Source of the DNA: Phytophthora colocasiae
Taxonomy: Eukaryota; Oomycota; Peronosporomycetes; Peronosporales; Peronosporaceae
Direction: 5' to 3'
DNA length: 64,000 bases
Assembly: GCA_018806915.1 (NCBI GenBank)
Contig: JAGKQI010000098.1
Span: forward strand, 1,426,001 to 1,490,000
The position numbers and the translations under genes were made by a program. Of this stretch, positions 44,089-54,790 are shown in pieces. Within the stretch, counting starts at the first letter, position 1; each line of letters starts with the position of its first letter. Under the pieces are notes generated by a model, which saw only the letters and a program-made list of their open reading frames with translations, ran no database searches and had not been told where the DNA came from.

Positions 44089-44460
44089 AATGAAGGTCGA
44101 AATGAGGTACACCGAACGGAACGAGTAGCGGTCACACATCCATCCGAAGACCGTGGAGGAGAAGAGGCGTCCGAGGGAGAAAAGTGCGTTCACAAGTCCC
44201 ATGAAGGCCAGGTCACCGCCCAGAGACGTCGTGTAAAGGAAGAGCGTGGGCAACACGATGCCTCGCGCCGACTCCGTGGCGAATTCCAGGAAGTTGATCA
44301 TGAACATGTTCGTGTACCATTGCCCGAGTCGGCGCGGGGGTGTCGACTGCGAGGGTTTGATGAGAGGTGCAGACTCGACGTTGTGGATGGATGCTGTGCC
44401 GTAGGACGCGGCACTGCTGGTTGACAGAACACCGCTGGTTGACTGAGCTTCGCACACCAT
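44089..44460 (-). pseudogene. MFS transporter 3, 5' part
   Basis: The ATG at 44460 (MVCEAQSTSGVLSTS) matches MFS 2. The frame runs to FRSVYLISTFI and then enters the LTR, where it stops after about twelve foreign residues. Together with 36305-37437 it makes up one gene split by the Gypsy element. The upstream flank still resembles the MFS 2 promoter region, so a truncated membrane peptide could still be transcribed. Confidence 0.93.
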
Positions 44461-45055
44461 GTTGAAAAGAAAGTTGGTTGTCGTTGCGGCGTCGGGGCGG
44501 AAGAATTGGAAATGAGCTCTTGCCTGCTTATCTGTGGAGCTTCGAGTTGAAGCTGTACATGTATGAATAGTTTGATGATAGTGCAGAGGGACAGAGCCTG
44601 AGCCCCGGGAGTACAAGGCAACGGATTAGGTGCATTTTTGCCTTGTTTGGGAGTTTTGCCTGGTCTTGAGGGGGATCGAGTAACCCTTTCCTTCGTGCGA
44701 TAGCCTCGATGCACTTCACGTTTCGGAGCCGGGCGGAGCGGCAGAGCGATCCGTTTGTTAAAATTTGTGTTCATGTACAGGTTCGTTGTGGGGATTAGCA
44801 CAAAGAGTTGAAGGTTTTGTGTATTCAAACCCAGCAGCCTTCTTCCTCGGAGGAGGCGCCCTGTAGGCACCACTAGGGTATCACTTCGTCGGAAGCCATT
44901 GAGAAGTTGCTTCCAGATCACAGAACCAAGAGCTGGTCCCTCAAGTCTTTTGGTGTTGGGAATGCTTTGACGAATTGTCATACGGCCCTGAGTATCATGT
45001 CAGCTCGCTGGTTGGCACTGTTTCCAAAAGATACTTTTTACCAAGAATGGCGCTG

Positions 45056-45101
45056 AAAGAAGCAGCCGAAGTGAAAAGTAGCTTGCTTCGGCTGCTTCTT
45101 T
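45056..45101. repeat. Perfect 16-base inverted repeat, 14-base loop
   Basis: The left arm aaagaagcagccgaag (45056-45071) and right arm cttcggctgcttcttt (45086-45101) are exact reverse complements. A strong hairpin in otherwise non-coding DNA. Confidence 0.9.
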
Positions 45102-45818
45102 TCTCCACGGGGTGAGTGAACGATCGGACAGGCTGTTCACAGTGAGCTCACTGGCCTCGAAGAACAAAACAGCTGCGCTCACTGCCACTACCAAAAGCCT
45201 CGCTTATTGTAGGTTCTACTCGAAACTGCATTGGGCGATTATTGGGCGATTGGTTGAATCGCCGGAGCCAAATCGCCGGGCAATCGCCAAACCTATATTA
45301 ACTATATAATACCCACTCTTAGCTAACTTTCTACTCAAAATTTCCATGCGACAAGCAATCGCGCAAACTCTGTTTTGGCATTATTTATGCTGATAGTTGG
45401 TTGGGTGAGGCGGCCTCACCCGACTTCGTTCACGCCTCTCATCGAGATCGACGTCAGGACGAACTACACGCGAGCGAAGCTTAGCTTCATGCCCGTGTCG
45501 TCGACCATGCGAGATCTTTTGCTGAAGAACACGCAAGTCTGCTCCGTCGTACTACTAGTAGATGCGCTAGGTGATTTTGCGAAGAGTGGTAGACAGTGCT
45601 GGAATGAGCATGCCCCATTTAATGTGCCTCTGCAATACTAGCGATCATGGGGTACATTCTTGATGGCGCTAGACCAGCACGTACCAACTTGGCTGGCTAA
45701 ATCAGCCGCTGATCGCAGCTGGATGTAAAATCGAAGGCTTCGATTCCAAGCACTGCAGGCACAGCCTTGAGAGGCCTTGGCGCCTTGATGCCATCCTTAC
45801 ACTCCGCAATCTGCCGCG

Positions 45819-46140
45819 ATGGAAACACCCCATTCAAGCACGGAGTTCCGCCCGCCTGACCAGACCCTCTACCTGCTGTCCGCCGAAGAGGACCCAAGCT
45901 TCGATCGCATCAAGGGCCACGCGCCGAGCCCGGTGAACGGTTCGAAGGAGCTGCGCAAGCGCGTAACGGTGTGTCTCCATGGACGGAGTCCAGGACGAGC
46001 AAGCTCTGCTCGAAGTTACCACCAGTCTCTTTCGCCCATCGGGTAGGCCGTACACATGAAGCTGCTCAAGCGACGAAAATGCAAAGGAGTGGTGCTCCCC
46101 CGCAACCGAGCCGAAGTGCTGAAGGTTTGCTGGACGGATA
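45819..46140 (+). pseudogene. Possible remnant of an unidentified gene
   Basis: A GC-rich frame starts METPHSSTEFRPPDQTLYLL and continues SAEEDPSFDRIKGHAPSPV, with strong third-position C/G as in a real oomycete gene. It then breaks, and two further frames look coding (SMDGVQDEQALLEVTTSLF; KLLKRRKCKGVVLPRNRAE). I do not recognise the family. Composition alone could mislead, because a minus-strand open frame also covers the area. Confidence 0.25.
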
Positions 46141-47054
46141 GAGCCCTTCGTGCGGACGTAGGTAGATAGAATCGTGGAGATGAGAAAGTCTCCACCCAGG
46201 TATCTAGACCTGGATATTGTCAAAACGACTCGGTTTAACCGAGCTAATTCGGCAAATTTGCCCGGAATTGACAATACACGAACTAAATGAGGTATATCAG
46301 ACCTTTCCAAGTTGGGAGTTCTATTCTCCACTACACATTCAGCGAGACGAGTCCTTCACAGCGTGCAGTCTTTTTATCGGTTAGATCCGCATTCACTGTC
46401 ACGATGACACAGTTGACAGGTCCTCATCAGCTCCATGACAGATAAATAACTGAACACGGCATCAAACACGAAATAGTTCTTCAGAATGTGCCCGTCCTCA
46501 TTTCAACACCAAGTCCTCAAACACGCCGAAGTCGCGTGACGCGCTGCGTGTCAATGGACACCTGCTGTTTGCAAAGCTCGTTAAAAATTGTTTGTGGCAG
46601 AAACTAGTAGTTTAACTAGTTACAACCGCAATCTCACTATGTTTGAGCCAAGAAGATATCACCGCCAAATGCCAAGCTGGTCGAAAAAGTGGTGCGTGTT
46701 TGTGAGGAGACAACGTGCAGATGGTTCTGCCCCGATCCAATCCACGAGCTTCGTTGCGCAGCGACGACGTCTGCGCGGCTGAGCTCAAGAGAAGACAGTC
46801 TCTCTGGATCAGCCGTAGAGATTCAACCTTGACGACTAACTTCAACTTGGAGCGCTTTTTCAAACCGTAAAGAAATCACCCTTGACATGAAGACAGCCCA
46901 GCACCCTCTTGAACTTCTCTTCACTGGACATGCATTTAGGTGGTTGACCGCGGTTGTTGGTCGAACGGTTGCAAATTACTACATAGTCCATGCGTTCTAC
47001 TAGATTACATGCTGTCAAGGAGATGAAGAAACTATCCATGTAACTGCAAGCCTA

Positions 47055-48509
47055 TCACTTATCGGGGAAGTCGGCCTTGTCCGAGCCCAGTGGTGAACGA
47101 GGGTCGTTCAGAGGAGACGCGATCCGGAACGCACTCTCGACGTCGGTTAGCATGGCCATCTTCGTCTTGTGAACCAGGCGACTGTACCACCACAGCAACG
47201 CAATGCTCATAGCACACAGCACAATGTTGATCCAGAAAACTGGAGTCAGTGTCGGAATCGCGGCAGGCAGCAGTGGCAGTACAATCCGCGAAACAGAGGC
47301 AGCAGAGCCCAACAGACCCATGAGAGTGCCCTGCGGACGGCCGCCCAATAGCTTTGAGAAAGCAGCCAACACCACGGCAGTCGTGATCGGGCAACCCACA
47401 CTCCACACCAGGAACTCAGCAATAGCAAGTTGAGGGAAGGAAAGCGCTTCTGGAGCCACAACTAGCAGTGCATTACCCGCTAGCAGCATCACGAACCCAA
47501 GTTGCACCCAAGATACGTCCCTCAAGCTGTGGCGGAAGTACTCAATCGAAAAGTACGACAGCAAGCCTAACAGCCCAAGGTAGAACTGGAAGTTGGACGC
47601 GGCCACCACAGCGCTCACACTGTCGGGATCACTACCCGTGGCCTCAATGAACAACGGGATATTCACCGTCTCAAACACCGACAAAATGCCGCGAGCATTG
47701 AAGTTCAGGAAGATGAAGACTACCGCGCCAATGTTAACAATACGATCAGGCATGGTAGTCGGGTCACTCAGAGTATTATTCGTCGACGCCGTTCTCGGAG
47801 ACTCGATTGGACCATCGTGCACGCCCACAGACTCATCGTAGACCGTTACCATGCCGATGATCGTCAGCACATTGAACACCACAAGAATCACGCCCGGCGA
47901 CGTGAACTTGTTAAAGTGAATTCCCAGGAAGTACGAGTCGGTGTTAGCCACCAGACTTCCAAGACCAGGGGTCAACGCGTAGCCGAAGAACACAACGGTA
48001 GCCAGCATCGTCAAGTACGTGAGACGCTGGTTGATCGTCGTGATCGAAGCCACATCAGCACGACACACACTTCGATTGCCAGCTCCAAAGCCCACAATGA
48101 ATCGACTGGCTGCCAGAGCTGTCAAGCTTCCAGTCACGTGCTGGTCAGCAAAGACGTAAATAAGGTTCCCTATCAGACAGATACCCGACGACACGAGATA
48201 GACCGAGCGGAACGAGTAATGATCGCACATCCAGCCGAAGACTGTGGACGAGATGAGACGCCCCACCGAGAAGAGCGACGTGAGCATTCCCATGAAGGCG
48301 AGATCACCTCCCAATGACTTAGTGTAGAGGAAGAGTGTGGCCAACACGACACCTCGAGAAGATTCGGCCGCGAACTCAACGAAATTGATCATAAAGATGT
48401 TGGTGTACCATTGCGTAAGGCGGCGCCGCGGACTGGCGTCGAAGTTCTTGAGTTTCGGCTGCTCTGCGGTGCCGTACGTGGCTCCAGCGTTGACGGACAG
48501 CGCAGCCAT
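47055..48509 (-). CDS. MFS transporter 4, MFSD8/CLN7-like
   Basis: 484 residues from the ATG at 48509 (MAALSVNAGATYGT), chosen because it aligns with the other copies; the frame is open further upstream to 48752 but that part has no family counterpart. It carries FGWMCDHYSFRSVYLVS, FGAGNRSVCRADVA and the tail NDPRSPLGSDKADFPDK. The N-terminal half is nearly the same as MFS 1 in DNA sequence. Confidence 0.88.
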   Translation of the reverse strand: MAALSVNAGATYGTAEQPKLKNFDASPRRRLTQWYTNIFMINFVEFAAESSRGVVLATLFLYTKSLGGDLAFMGMLTSLFSVGRLISSTVFGWMCDHYSFRSVYLVSSGICLIGNLIYVFADQHVTGSLTALAASRFIVGFGAGNRSVCRADVASITTINQRLTYLTMLATVVFFGYALTPGLGSLVANTDSYFLGIHFNKFTSPGVILVVFNVLTIIGMVTVYDESVGVHDGPIESPRTASTNNTLSDPTTMPDRIVNIGAVVFIFLNFNARGILSVFETVNIPLFIEATGSDPDSVSAVVAASNFQFYLGLLGLLSYFSIEYFRHSLRDVSWVQLGFVMLLAGNALLVVAPEALSFPQLAIAEFLVWSVGCPITTAVVLAAFSKLLGGRPQGTLMGLLGSAASVSRIVLPLLPAAIPTLTPVFWINIVLCAMSIALLWWYSRLVHKTKMAMLTDVESAFRIASPLNDPRSPLGSDKADFPDK

Positions 48510-49515
48510 TGTGGAGGAGCGAGGGCGCTTGGGTGAGGATTGGCAGAATGGGGAATGAACGGATCGAGCTGTCGGTCTAAAGAACCGAGGCGGGGCGACG
48601 TACTTGGTCCAAAGACGGAAAGGCTCACTGGTATCATTCCTTACGCACAAAAAGGACGCGTCTTTGTGGAACAGTAGTGGCCACCAAAATCTGTCAGCAG
48701 CAAACTTGATGCTGAGATCTGCTGGCCGCCAAGACAAGTGTCTCGTTCGCAATGTAGTCTAGCGTGGAGAGCGGATAGTCTTTCAATGATAGATGGCTAG
48801 TACACAATCGAATCTTGCTGTGCTTGAAAGTGGAAGCATTGGGGATCATCTTAGCCTCAGACTCAAGACTGCTCCGACTGCGTTCTTCATGCTGCTGCTG
48901 CACCTCCCCCGACGCTCGATGGATGGTGCTGTTACCCGCGGAAGTGTCAAGCCTCGGCTCTGTAGACATCAGTGGAGCGAGCGACGTCCGGACTCACAAC
49001 ACATGTACTGCCAGTAGGAATTCATGAACGTTGAAAAAGTATCTTGCTTGACAAGAGCCCTCGCTCTTGCCCATCATTAAAATTGTTCCGGCCTCTCACC
49101 AGGTGTTGAAGGCTTCACTTGAAGCACACCTTCCGCCTGGGCCAGCGTCCAGGCACGTGAAGAGCCACGCTGCTCTGCCCTCAACGCAGTTGCGAGGTGC
49201 TCGAGCTCACCTCCAAGCTACAGCCTGCAAATTGCATGTAGGTCACCATGGCAAGGTTGCTCTCTGCCAGCAGTGTTGAAGATACTCTTCGATTGCGTCC
49301 GCTTCTGTGCGATTCTCCAGCCTGCGAGCGCAAGAAAACGCTCTGCTCTACCTGTAGGGCCTGCTTAGCAGATTCAAATTGAAAGCAATAATCCTGTCTG
49401 TAAGAAAAATGTATTTACTTGCTGCGCCTTAGGAGTCTACCTAGTCTAACAACTGTGCGCGAGACAGAAGCAGCCGAGGTTCACTCGTTACGACAGGTCC
49501 ATCGCAGTCTGAAGC
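48510..49515. other. Intergenic region between MFS 4 and MFS 5
   Basis: No supported gene. At 49455-49476 a 22-base stretch (tgcgcgagacagaagcagcc...) repeats exactly part of the MFS 5 coding sequence at 49710-49731, probably a relic of a former copy or of a local duplication. Confidence 0.4.
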
Positions 49516-50946
49516 TCAGACTCGCTCTTTCGCGACGACGACATTGTGAGGGTAAACATTTTCGGTGTCGGCCAGCATGTCCATCCTCGTTTTGTCCGCG
49601 AGCCGACTGAACCACCACAACGTTGCCACGCTCAGGGCGCACAGCGAAATATTGATCCAGAACACTGGCGCTAACGTCGAGATGGCCGCGGGGATGAGAG
49701 GAAGAATAATGCGCGAGACAGAAGCAGCCGAACCAAACAGCCCCATCAGCGTGCCCTGTGGACGTCCTCCCAGGAGTTTTGAAAAGGCCGCCACGCCAAC
49801 AGCGGTCGTGATCGGGCATCCAACACTCCACACCAGCATTTCAGCTACGCCAAGGAGTCCGATAGAAAGCTGTGTGGTAGGCACCACCGCCAGCACTGCG
49901 TTGCCTGCCAACAATGCCAAAAAGCCTAGCTGCACCCAACTTACATCGGAGATACTGTTGCGAAAGTACTCGATCGAGAAATACGTAACCAGCCCTAGCA
50001 AACCCAGATAAAACTGGAAATTGGAGGCCTCCACTACAGCACTTACCGTGGTCGGATCCTTGCCTGTTGCGTCTAGGAAGAGCGGGATATTCACCGTTTC
50101 GAACACAGACAGCATGCCTCTAGCGTTGAAATTCAGGAAAATGTAAACTGTAGCTCCAATAGAAATAATGCGGTCTGGCAGGCTTACTGATTCGCTTCGA
50201 GCCCTACCAACCTGCGCTTTCGTGTCAGACTCTTGAGGGCCGTCGTGAGACTTCACTGATGCATCGTATACTACGAGCATACCAACGATAGAGAGCATAT
50301 TGAGCACAACTAAGATCATGCCAGGAGCTGTGAACTGGTTTAAATGAACGCCTAATACAAACATATCCGTGTTGGCCACAAGACTGCCCAGTCCGGGGGT
50401 GATTGCATACGCGAGAAACTCCACAGTGGACAAGATCGTCATGTAAGGCAAACGCTGGCTGACTGTAGTCATGGCAGCTACATCCGCACGACAAACGCTG
50501 CGGTTGCCAGCTCCAAAGCCCACGATAAAGCGACCTGCGGACAGCACCAGCAAACTTCCGGTCGCGCAGTCTTCTGCCAGCAAGTAAACAATGTTTCCCA
50601 GAAGGCAGGTACCTGAAGAGACAAGATACACCAAGCGGAAGGAATAATTATCGCACATCCAGCCAAAAAGCATCGACGAAATCAGGCGCCCAACTGAAAA
50701 GAGCGACGTAAGAACCCCCATGTGACTCAAGCTGCCGCCCAGCGACTTGGTGTAAAGGAAAAGCGTAGCCAGCACCACACCACGGGAGGCCTCTGCAGCG
50801 AATTCGACGAAGTTGATCATAGCCATATTTGCGTACCATTTCGAAACACGACTTGGAGACGTCATCATATGAGTTGGCTTTTCAAACGAACCATACGACA
50901 CATCGGGTCTTTCATCTTGCAGCGGCACTGTTGAGTAGTTGTTCAT
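49516..50946 (-). CDS. MFS transporter 5, diverged copy with a different tail
   Basis: 476 residues starting MNNYSTVPLQDERPDVS. It keeps FGWMCDNYSFRLVYLVS and GRFIVGFGAGNRSVCRADVA, but differs from the others through the middle loop. Its C-terminus (ENVYPHNVVVAKERV) lacks the NDPRSPLGSDK tail shared by the other copies. It is the most diverged of the six. No frame break is present. If the tail carries a sorting signal, this copy may have a different location; that is inference. Confidence 0.87.
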   Translation of the reverse strand: MNNYSTVPLQDERPDVSYGSFEKPTHMMTSPSRVSKWYANMAMINFVEFAAEASRGVVLATLFLYTKSLGGSLSHMGVLTSLFSVGRLISSMLFGWMCDNYSFRLVYLVSSGTCLLGNIVYLLAEDCATGSLLVLSAGRFIVGFGAGNRSVCRADVAAMTTVSQRLPYMTILSTVEFLAYAITPGLGSLVANTDMFVLGVHLNQFTAPGMILVVLNMLSIVGMLVVYDASVKSHDGPQESDTKAQVGRARSESVSLPDRIISIGATVYIFLNFNARGMLSVFETVNIPLFLDATGKDPTTVSAVVEASNFQFYLGLLGLVTYFSIEYFRNSISDVSWVQLGFLALLAGNAVLAVVPTTQLSIGLLGVAEMLVWSVGCPITTAVGVAAFSKLLGGRPQGTLMGLFGSAASVSRIILPLIPAAISTLAPVFWINISLCALSVATLWWFSRLADKTRMDMLADTENVYPHNVVVAKERV

Positions 50947-51159
50947 AGGATACGTCTTTCTGGTGCCTTGCTTGTGCTCGTGCTCGTTCTTGTGCTTGGA
51001 CGGAGGATTAGAAAATGTCGTTTTTAGCCATAGCGACTCGTTGGTAGGAAACGACTTTTTTGAAGAAACGAATACTGAATCTCACATACAGGATGTTGTT
51101 GTGTACAGTGTGCTCATAGTATTTGGATTAATACATGTAGTACATTTTTAGTTTATTAG

Positions 51160-52623
51160 TTAGTCTTCAAAATCCACCTTGTCAGACCCTAATGGAGATC
51201 GCAGATCATTCGGCGGGGATACTGCTCGGAACGCGTTCTCTACGTCTGCAAGCATGGCCAGTTTGGTTCTGTACACGAGTTTACTGTACCACCAGAGCAG
51301 TGCCACACTTAGGCCGCACAGTGCAATGTTGATCATAAACACTGGCGTCAACGTCGGAATTGCTGCAGGCAGCAGTGGCAAAATAATTCGCGAAACGGAG
51401 CCGGCAGATCCAAGCAGACCCATTAGCGTACCCTGTGGCCGTCCACCAAGCAGCTTGGAAAACGCGGCCACCACCACCGCGGTCGTGATCGGACACCCAA
51501 TACTCCACACCAGCAGCTCCGCAAATGCCAAACGGTCAAACGTCAGGGAAGTAGGGAACACCGCGAGGAGGATATTACCCGAAAGTAGGAACGTAAATCC
51601 AAGTTGCACCCAAGTGACATCCGTCATACTCTTGCGGAAGTATTCAATCGAGAAGTACGACACAAGACCCAGCAAGCCAAGGTAGAACTGGAAGTTGGAA
51701 GCGTCCACCACAGCAACGACACTGTCGGGGTCGCTACCAGTAACTTGAAGGAACAACGGAATGTTCACTGTCTCGAATACCGACAAAATACCACGCGCAG
51801 TGAAATTGAGGAAGATAAACACCATGGCGCCAATGTTCACAATCCGCTCGGGCATGGAAGTCAAGTCAGACAATGTGTTTTTCGTGGAAGCAGTGGTGGG
51901 GGACTCCAGCGGACCATCGTGGATGCCAATTGATGGATCGTAAGTTGTCAGCATCGCAAATATAGTCAACAGATTGAACACCACGAGGATCATTCCGGGC
52001 GAGGTAAACTTGTTGAAATGCATGCCACAAAAGAACACATCCACATCGGCAACGAGACTTCCGAGCCCTGGCGTCAACGCGTAGCCGAGAAAAACAACGG
52101 TTGCCAGGATAGTAAGATAACGGAGACGCTGGTTAATGGTCGTCATCGATGCCACATCAGCACGACACACGCTGCGGTTGCCAGCTCCGAAGCCCACAAT
52201 AAACCGACTCGCAGCCAGCACCGTCAGACTGTCAGCAACGTGAATGTCGGCCATGAGGTAAATGAGGTTGCCCAGTAGACAAATACCCGACGACACAAGA
52301 TACACCGAGCGGAATGAGTAGCGGTCGCACATCCAGCCGAAGACTGTGGACGAGATCAGACGTCCAACCGAGAAAAGCGACGTCAGAAGCCCCATAAAGG
52401 CCAGATCTCCACCCAGTGACTTGTTGTAGAGGAAGAGCGTGGCCAGCACGACGCCGCGCGAAGATTCGGCCGAGAACTCGACGAAGTTGATGAGCGCCAT
52501 GTTGATGTACCATTGCGTTAGGCGCCGTCGCGGACTCGGCACGAAGTTCTTGGGCTGCGATTCTGTCGCCACAGCTCCGTATGAAGCGCTGGAGCTAGAT
52601 TTGAGCGTCAGATGCTGAACCAT
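51160..52623 (-). CDS. MFS transporter 6, MFSD8/CLN7-like
   Basis: 487 residues from the ATG at 52623 (MVQHLTLKSSSSASYG), which aligns with the family; the frame is open upstream to 52779 without family similarity. It has FGWMCDRYSFRSVYLVS, SRFIVGFGAGNRSVCRADVA and the tail NDLRSPLGSDKVDFED, in which the second residue pair is altered (DL for DP). It is the last and upstream-most copy of the array, next to the Helitron/LINE block. Confidence 0.88.
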   Translation of the reverse strand: MVQHLTLKSSSSASYGAVATESQPKNFVPSPRRRLTQWYINMALINFVEFSAESSRGVVLATLFLYNKSLGGDLAFMGLLTSLFSVGRLISSTVFGWMCDRYSFRSVYLVSSGICLLGNLIYLMADIHVADSLTVLAASRFIVGFGAGNRSVCRADVASMTTINQRLRYLTILATVVFLGYALTPGLGSLVADVDVFFCGMHFNKFTSPGMILVVFNLLTIFAMLTTYDPSIGIHDGPLESPTTASTKNTLSDLTSMPERIVNIGAMVFIFLNFTARGILSVFETVNIPLFLQVTGSDPDSVVAVVDASNFQFYLGLLGLVSYFSIEYFRKSMTDVTWVQLGFTFLLSGNILLAVFPTSLTFDRLAFAELLVWSIGCPITTAVVVAAFSKLLGGRPQGTLMGLLGSAGSVSRIILPLLPAAIPTLTPVFMINIALCGLSVALLWWYSKLVYRTKLAMLADVENAFRAVSPPNDLRSPLGSDKVDFED

Positions 52624-52897
52624 TGCTGTGGTTGTTCTATAGAAGAAGAACTTGGCTTGGACGCGATGGCGCTGGTGCAGGAATGAAACTGAGGTCAATG
52701 GCAATGGATTCCTTTGTTGGTGACGCAGCCATCGTGTCGACAATTTGGCTCGCGTGTCTATTGCGAATCTGCTGACCATACAAAATGCCTTACATGCATA
52801 AACACTGCACGAAATAACTTGGTTTCAGTATGATGGAAGTGCTGAAGATTCTTTACTTTCTTTCGTGTGGACACACCATTGTATCCAGGCAGCAAAG

Positions 52898-52915
52898 AGT
52901 GCTTATAGTAAAATG
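52898..52915 (+). repeat. Left copy of an 18-base direct repeat
   Basis: agtgcttatagtaaaatg is repeated exactly at 57754-57771, enclosing the Helitron and LINE remains. It is consistent with a target-site duplication of a LINE insertion. Confidence 0.85.
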
Positions 52916-52931
52916 GAAACTAGCGCTCTGG

Positions 52932-52950
52932 GCGCCCGCTACGCGGGCGC
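52932..52950 (-). repeat. Helitron 3' terminal hairpin
   Basis: Perfect 8-base inverted repeat with a 3-base loop, nine bases before the terminal CTAG. This arrangement is diagnostic of Helitron 3' ends. Confidence 0.85.
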
Positions 52951-53055
52951 GTGGGCATGGTTGGTCCCAGTAGTTTGGGTAAGGGTAATATAGACCAGTG
53001 AAGTTGAAAATATTACATGGTTCAGGATTTTACACATGAGAACTGCAAAGAGATT

Positions 53056-54790
53056 TTATTCAAAGAAATATGAAATTATGCCCTTAGAACTCGAAGATCT
53101 CAATGTGTGTACGTTCCCGTCCTCGTCGATCGCTTCCGGGTCCACGGCTATCTTGATCGCCTTCGGTGAAGTTACCCTCGACAACGCTACATACAGCTGT
53201 CCATGCGCGAACACAGGGGACTCGGTAGATCCTACGTGGTGGATAGACTGTCCTTGGGCCTTGTTGATCGTCATCGCAAATGCCGGAACCACAGGAAACT
53301 GTTTTCGCCGAAGCTTGAACGGGAATTCCTTGTCGTCATCTTCATTGTAGAAGATGATCCGCGGAATGAATACTCGCTTTCCCTTGAACGGCCCAGTCAT
53401 AATCGTAGCTTCAATGCTTCGCTCACGCAGTGACACCACTCGAAGTCGTGTTCCGTTACACAATTCTGCGTCGCTGTTCAGGTTGCGAATCATAATGATC
53501 GGAGTTCCAACTTTCAATACAATCCGGTGTGGCGGGATACCGGAGAAATTCAGAGAGTTCAAGAACTCTGGCTCAAACATGTTTGGATCCGCTACACCTT
53601 CGAGACTGTCAACAGAGCGGTACTCTTTTGTTTCTCCTGATAGACGTTCCGAGACCATGTCGTTAATTCGCCTCACACTTGCGTTCGTTGGTGCCAAAAT
53701 GGCTCGTTCAACGAAGTAGTCATCCGGAAGATTGTCGTCACCAACACCAGGATACACTGCATCAATAAGCGCATTGACGTTGCGCTTCCGCCTGTTCTCA
53801 TCCAGATCATCAACATCTCGATCAGCTGATGTTTCCATTGGCGGTAGGAGATTGAAGTTTGGAGGTGCTTCATGTCTTCGTTATCTTTGGTTTCTTCGTC
53901 ATCCCATCGATCATCCCCTCGTGTGCCTGGTATGATGCACATGTCGAGTGGAAGGCATATGTCGTTCTCACTGATATCGGAGTTCACTGGATATCGACCC
54001 TCCCCAATCTGAAGCAAGAAGTCGGAAAACTCTGCCAATTCAGCGGCGCTTGCTGGGTCCGGAGCCGTCTGAACACGCATATTCTCCGTCAGACGCACTT
54101 GTCGTAGATGGCTCCACAGTGCGGAAGACTTGAAGCAAGCATCCAGCGTTTCTGCCCGAGTAGCATCCTTCAACACAGGCAGGATCTGTCGATGGTCTCC
54201 ACTGAAAACCATGACCTTGCCTATAAATGGCTCCAACTCGTTCTTCATAATATCCCGGAACGACCGATCCACAGCTTCGAAGCACGCTCTGATTCATCAT
54301 AGGAGCTTCATCCCAGATGATTAATCTTGCCTTGCGGATCCGTTCTGCCTTCTGGCTCTGCCAAGACAGACTACATGTTGAACACACTCGGACAGTTTAA
54401 AGCGGAATCCGAAATGTAGAATGTGCCGTGTGTCCCCTGTCAACAATGTCGCCTGCGTTGCCACTGGAAGCCACTGCTATCGCCACCTTCTCTGTAGACG
54501 GACATGAGCTAGTATCTGCTCCAGCAAGAACGATTTACCAGTTCCACCCGGGCCGTCCACAAAAACCAGCTTCTGTCCACCGACTGGGTGATGTACAGCT
54601 TCGATGACTTGGTCAAAAATGTCTTTCTGGTTCTGGTTCATCCGATCCGCAAGCGTCGCAGTTCTCTCAAGGTCGTCCAGTTCGTACGCTGCTACCTCCT
54701 GTGCGACGATATCCATAGGATCCGCAGACTGGCGTGCGACTTCGTCAGAAACGTCGCTGTACGTTTCGAGACCAGGAAGCCCATACGTAC
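53056..54790 (-). pseudogene. PIF1-like Helitron helicase, frameshifted
   Basis: From right to left: Walker A VDGPGGTGKSFLLEQ (near 54,540), Walker B LIIWDEAPMM (near 54,320), GKVMVFSGDHRQILPV (54,205), ENMRVQT (54,080), then ILAPTNASVRRINDMV (53,680), GTPIIMIRNLN (53,490) and AFAMTINKAQGQSIHHVG (53,270), the last matching the C-terminal PIF1 motif. At least two frame changes break it (near 54,470-54,300 and near 53,840). The helicase would unwind DNA during rolling-circle transposition. The N-terminal Rep domain is absent. Confidence 0.88.

Larger units (their letters stand above)
44461..47054. other. Intergenic region between MFS 3 and MFS 4
   Basis: No supported intact gene. The first 300 bases are the old MFS 3 promoter region. 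A hairpin (45056-45101), a cluster of GGCGAT/ATCGCC motifs (45231-45289) and a GC-rich possible gene remnant (45819-46140) lie within it. The rest shows nothing I can name. Confidence 0.4.

Noticed and set aside
45834..46331. 165-residue minus-strand open frame
   Set aside because: Probably the shadow of GC-rich plus-strand remnants at 45819-46140. No recognisable domain.
48510..48752. N-terminal extension of MFS 4 (and likewise 52624-52779 for MFS 6)
   Set aside because: The extra residues have no counterpart in the other copies. An ATG aligned with the family start lies downstream in both.
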